A stretch of 15,604 nt of DNA from DASRTE01 sp035316885 (lineage in GTDB: Bacteria > Actinomycetota > Actinomycetes > Jiangellales > Jiangellaceae): the NCBI GenBank assembly GCA_035316885.1, contig DATHII010000280.1, positions 1 to 15,604 on the forward strand, given 5' to 3'. Shown here piece by piece: positions 14,044 to 15,604 of the stretch; the first letter of the stretch is position 1; each line of letters begins with the position of its first letter. Below the pieces are notes generated by a model that saw only the letters and a list, made by a program, of their open reading frames with translations, was not told the origin of the DNA and made no database searches. The position numbers were made by a program, and so were the translations under genes.

Positions 14044-15006
14044 ATGATGGCGGGTCCAGGCCGGCCGGCCCGGGACCGGACCTGGCTGGTCGCGGTGGCG
14101 GCCTCACTGTGGGGATGGTCGTCGCTGTTACGGGAGCCGTTGGCGAGGGAGTTGCCGGCGACGACGATCGTGTTGTTCGAGCATCTCACTCTGGTCGTCC
14201 TGGTCTCGCCGTGGCTCGTGCCCGCTCTGCGCGCGGTGTGGGCTGCGTCGGCGCGGACAAGGTTCGGCATCTTGGTGATCGGTGCGGGGTCATCGGCGTT
14301 GGCCACGACCATGTTCACCCGGGCGTTCGCGCTCGGGGATCCGGTGACTCCGCAGGTGCTGCAGAAGCTCCAGCCGGTGATCGCCATGCTGCTCGCAGTC
14401 GTGTTGATCGGGGAGCGGCTCACGCCGCGGTTCGCCTTCTTCGCGGTGCCGGCAGTGGCCGGCGCATGGCTGCTGGCGTTCCCCGATCCGTTCCGGGTCA
14501 GCGTGACCGGCCTGCAGGCGGCGGCACTGGCCGTGGGCGCGGCCGCCCTGTGGGCCGCGGGGACCGTGCTCGGTCGCCTGGTCAGCGCCGAGCTGTCGTT
14601 CGTGCACGTGACGACGCTGCGCTTCACCGTCGGCCTGCTGGCCATGGCCGTCATCGCCGGCCTGTCAGGATCGTCGATCGCCATCGACGCCGCGCTGGTG
14701 CCCCGCCTGATCCTGCTCGCGCTGGTGCCCGGGCTCGCAGCCCTGTTGTTGTACTACTTCGCGCTGCGATCGACGCCGGCGTCGCGTGCCACGCTCGCCG
14801 AGTTGGCGTTCCCGCTGACGGCGGCCATTGTCGGGGTGACGCTACTGGACGCTCGCCTGGACGGCAGCCAGTGGGTGGGCGGGTTGATCGTCGTGCTGTC
14901 GGTCGTCCTGCTTGCCGTGCACGAGCAACGCAGCCGCCGTCCCGCGGTCGCGACCCCCCATCGCGTCGAGGACGCCATTTCCGTCCCCACTGGACGACCG
15001 ACCTAA
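14044..15006 (+). CDS. EamA/DMT-superfamily permease
   Basis: A 320-residue inner-membrane transporter of the drug/metabolite family with two EamA repeats (about residues 14-136 and 158-285) and roughly ten hydrophobic helices. The first repeat ends with the typical LLAVVLIGERLTPR, and the second has AELAFPLTAAIVGV before the last pair of helices. The substrate is unknown; members export amino acids, sugars, metabolites or drugs. Start ATG 14044 has GGAG at 14032-14035. ATG 14047 and GTG 14041 or 13999 are in-frame alternatives. The C-terminal 35 residues are polar and probably cytoplasmic. No sign links it to the monooxygenase operon, which ends upstream beyond pseudogenes and a terminator. 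Confidence 0.9.
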   Translation: MMAGPGRPARDRTWLVAVAASLWGWSSLLREPLARELPATTIVLFEHLTLVVLVSPWLVPALRAVWAASARTRFGILVIGAGSSALATTMFTRAFALGDPVTPQVLQKLQPVIAMLLAVVLIGERLTPRFAFFAVPAVAGAWLLAFPDPFRVSVTGLQAAALAVGAAALWAAGTVLGRLVSAELSFVHVTTLRFTVGLLAMAVIAGLSGSSIAIDAALVPRLILLALVPGLAALLLYYFALRSTPASRATLAELAFPLTAAIVGVTLLDARLDGSQWVGGLIVVLSVVLLAVHEQRSRRPAVATPHRVEDAISVPTGRPT

Positions 15007-15032
15007 GTGGCCGGGGTAGAGCCAGAAGCCGG

Positions 15033-15038
15033 TAGCTT
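15033..15038 (+). promoter_or_regulatory. Possible -10 box for a leaderless DUF1801 transcript
   Basis: TAGCTT, of the form TAnnnT, ends six bases before GTG 15045. No Shine-Dalgarno sequence is present in between, so the transcript may begin at the start codon itself. Confidence 0.35.
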
Positions 15039-15044
15039 CAACTC

Positions 15045-15500
15045 GTGACGAACGGTGCTGAGCCCGAGGACGTCACCGAGTTCATCAACGGCATCCAGGA
15101 CGAAGCGCGACGCGAGGACTGCCGGGCGTTGACGGGCTTGATGCGCGCGATCACGGGAAAAGAGCCGCGGCTCTGGGGTTCGTCCATGGTCGGGTTGGGC
15201 ACCTACCACTACCGCTACGCCTCGGGTCGCGAGGGTGACTGGATCAAGGTCGGCTTCGCGTCGCGCAAGGCCAACCTCACGATCTATCTGATGTCGGGAA
15301 TGGTCGACTACGACGACCTGCTCGCCGAGCTCGGCCCGCACAAGACGGGTAAGGCGTGCGTCTACGTGAAGCGGCTCGAGGACCTGGACCGCAAAGTTCT
15401 CACCGAGTTGATAGAGCGCTCGGTGGCGCACATCGACCAGGTCGAGGACGAGGCCGGGGGCGTACCGAGGATGTCGGAGATGCCGCCGCGCCAGAGCTGA
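15045..15500 (+). CDS. DUF1801 domain protein
   Basis: A 151-residue protein of the DUF1801 (YdhG-like) family, whose biochemical role is not established. Family features are an N-terminal helix (EDVTEFINGIQDEARREDCR), PRLWGSSMVGLGTYHYRYASG in the middle, and WIKVGFASRKANLTIYLM followed by GPHKTGKACVYVKRLEDLD. Length and layout are those of the full family. The start is GTG 15045, giving MTNGAEPEDV. It has no clear ribosome site but a -10-like box directly upstream. It follows the permease by 38 bp on the same strand but may have its own promoter. Confidence 0.88.
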   Translation: MTNGAEPEDVTEFINGIQDEARREDCRALTGLMRAITGKEPRLWGSSMVGLGTYHYRYASGREGDWIKVGFASRKANLTIYLMSGMVDYDDLLAELGPHKTGKACVYVKRLEDLDRKVLTELIERSVAHIDQVEDEAGGVPRMSEMPPRQS

Positions 15501-15545
15501 CCTGCGCTTGCAGGAGATGTCGTGATCGCGCGCCGCATACGGCGC
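15501..15545 (+). terminator. Two small hairpins after DUF1801, possible terminator
   Basis: Directly after the stop, CCTGC-GCTT-GCAGG (15501-15514) forms a 5-bp stem. At 15530-15545, GCGCCG-CATA-CGGCGC forms a perfect 6-bp stem. Neither has a T-run. They may end transcription in the U-independent manner proposed for actinomycetes. The last 59 bases show no gene. Confidence 0.3.
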
Positions 15546-15604
15546 CGTCGACGCACCACACTCGGGGTAGAGCCACCGCTGGGTTCGGGCTCACGAACGG
15601 CCAC

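Noticed and set aside
1..15604. tRNA, rRNA or CRISPR arrays
   Set aside because: No clover-leaf, ribosomal RNA core or regularly spaced repeats were seen; the only notable repeated element is the operator pair at 3039 and 3458.

Overview
The window is GC-rich DNA, with codon use strongly biased to G/C at third positions and frequent GTG starts. Its gene content points to an alkane- or alcohol-oxidising actinomycete (Pseudonocardia, Mycobacterium, Rhodococcus or Gordonia type). The genus cannot be fixed from the sequence alone. The central block, about 1.1-12.5 kb, is a nearly complete soluble di-iron monooxygenase locus of the propane/acetone/phenol class (mimABCD, also called prmABCD).

Layout. 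1-650: the right-hand part of an IS5-family insertion sequence with a DDE transposase. 650-937: a decayed, reverse-strand remnant of a CDF-type cation transporter whose last codon abuts the IS end. 938-1119: no gene seen, only a small hairpin. 1120-2964 (minus): an AcoR/MimR-like Fis-type activator with a degenerate AAA+ core. 2965-3541: divergent control region holding an unrecognised 82-residue gene (3179-3427) and two near-identical 15-bp palindromes (3039-3053 and 3458-3472), the best candidates for the activator's binding sites. 3542-10748 (plus): mimA (oxygenase alpha), mimB (NADH reductase), mimC (oxygenase beta), mimD (coupling protein), an amidohydrolase, a DUF59/MIP18-like protein and a zinc alcohol dehydrogenase. 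10799-12490: a divergent GroEL-like chaperonin. 12497-12740: an apparent Nramp transporter remnant. 12872-13483: an unrecognised 203-residue protein followed by a probable terminator. 13519-13953 (minus): a fragment with a recombinase-like helix-turn-helix. 14044-15006: an EamA/DMT permease. 15045-15500: a DUF1801 protein.

How it works together. Electrons pass from NADH through FAD and a 2Fe-2S centre of MimB to the di-iron site of MimA within a MimA/MimC hydroxylase gated by MimD. The product alcohol can be oxidised to a ketone or aldehyde by the adjacent dehydrogenase. The chaperonin is expected to fold the large subunit, as established for mycobacterial homologues. The DUF59 protein may help with metal-centre assembly, and the amidohydrolase has no established role. 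Overlapping stop/start codons tie mimB-mimC-mimD together, and likewise amidohydrolase-DUF59-adh. mimA is separated from mimB by a perfect 10-bp hairpin. The regulator, operators and operon form a self-contained module between decayed metal-transporter genes and mobile-DNA remnants, which suggests an accessory, mobile or rearranged location.
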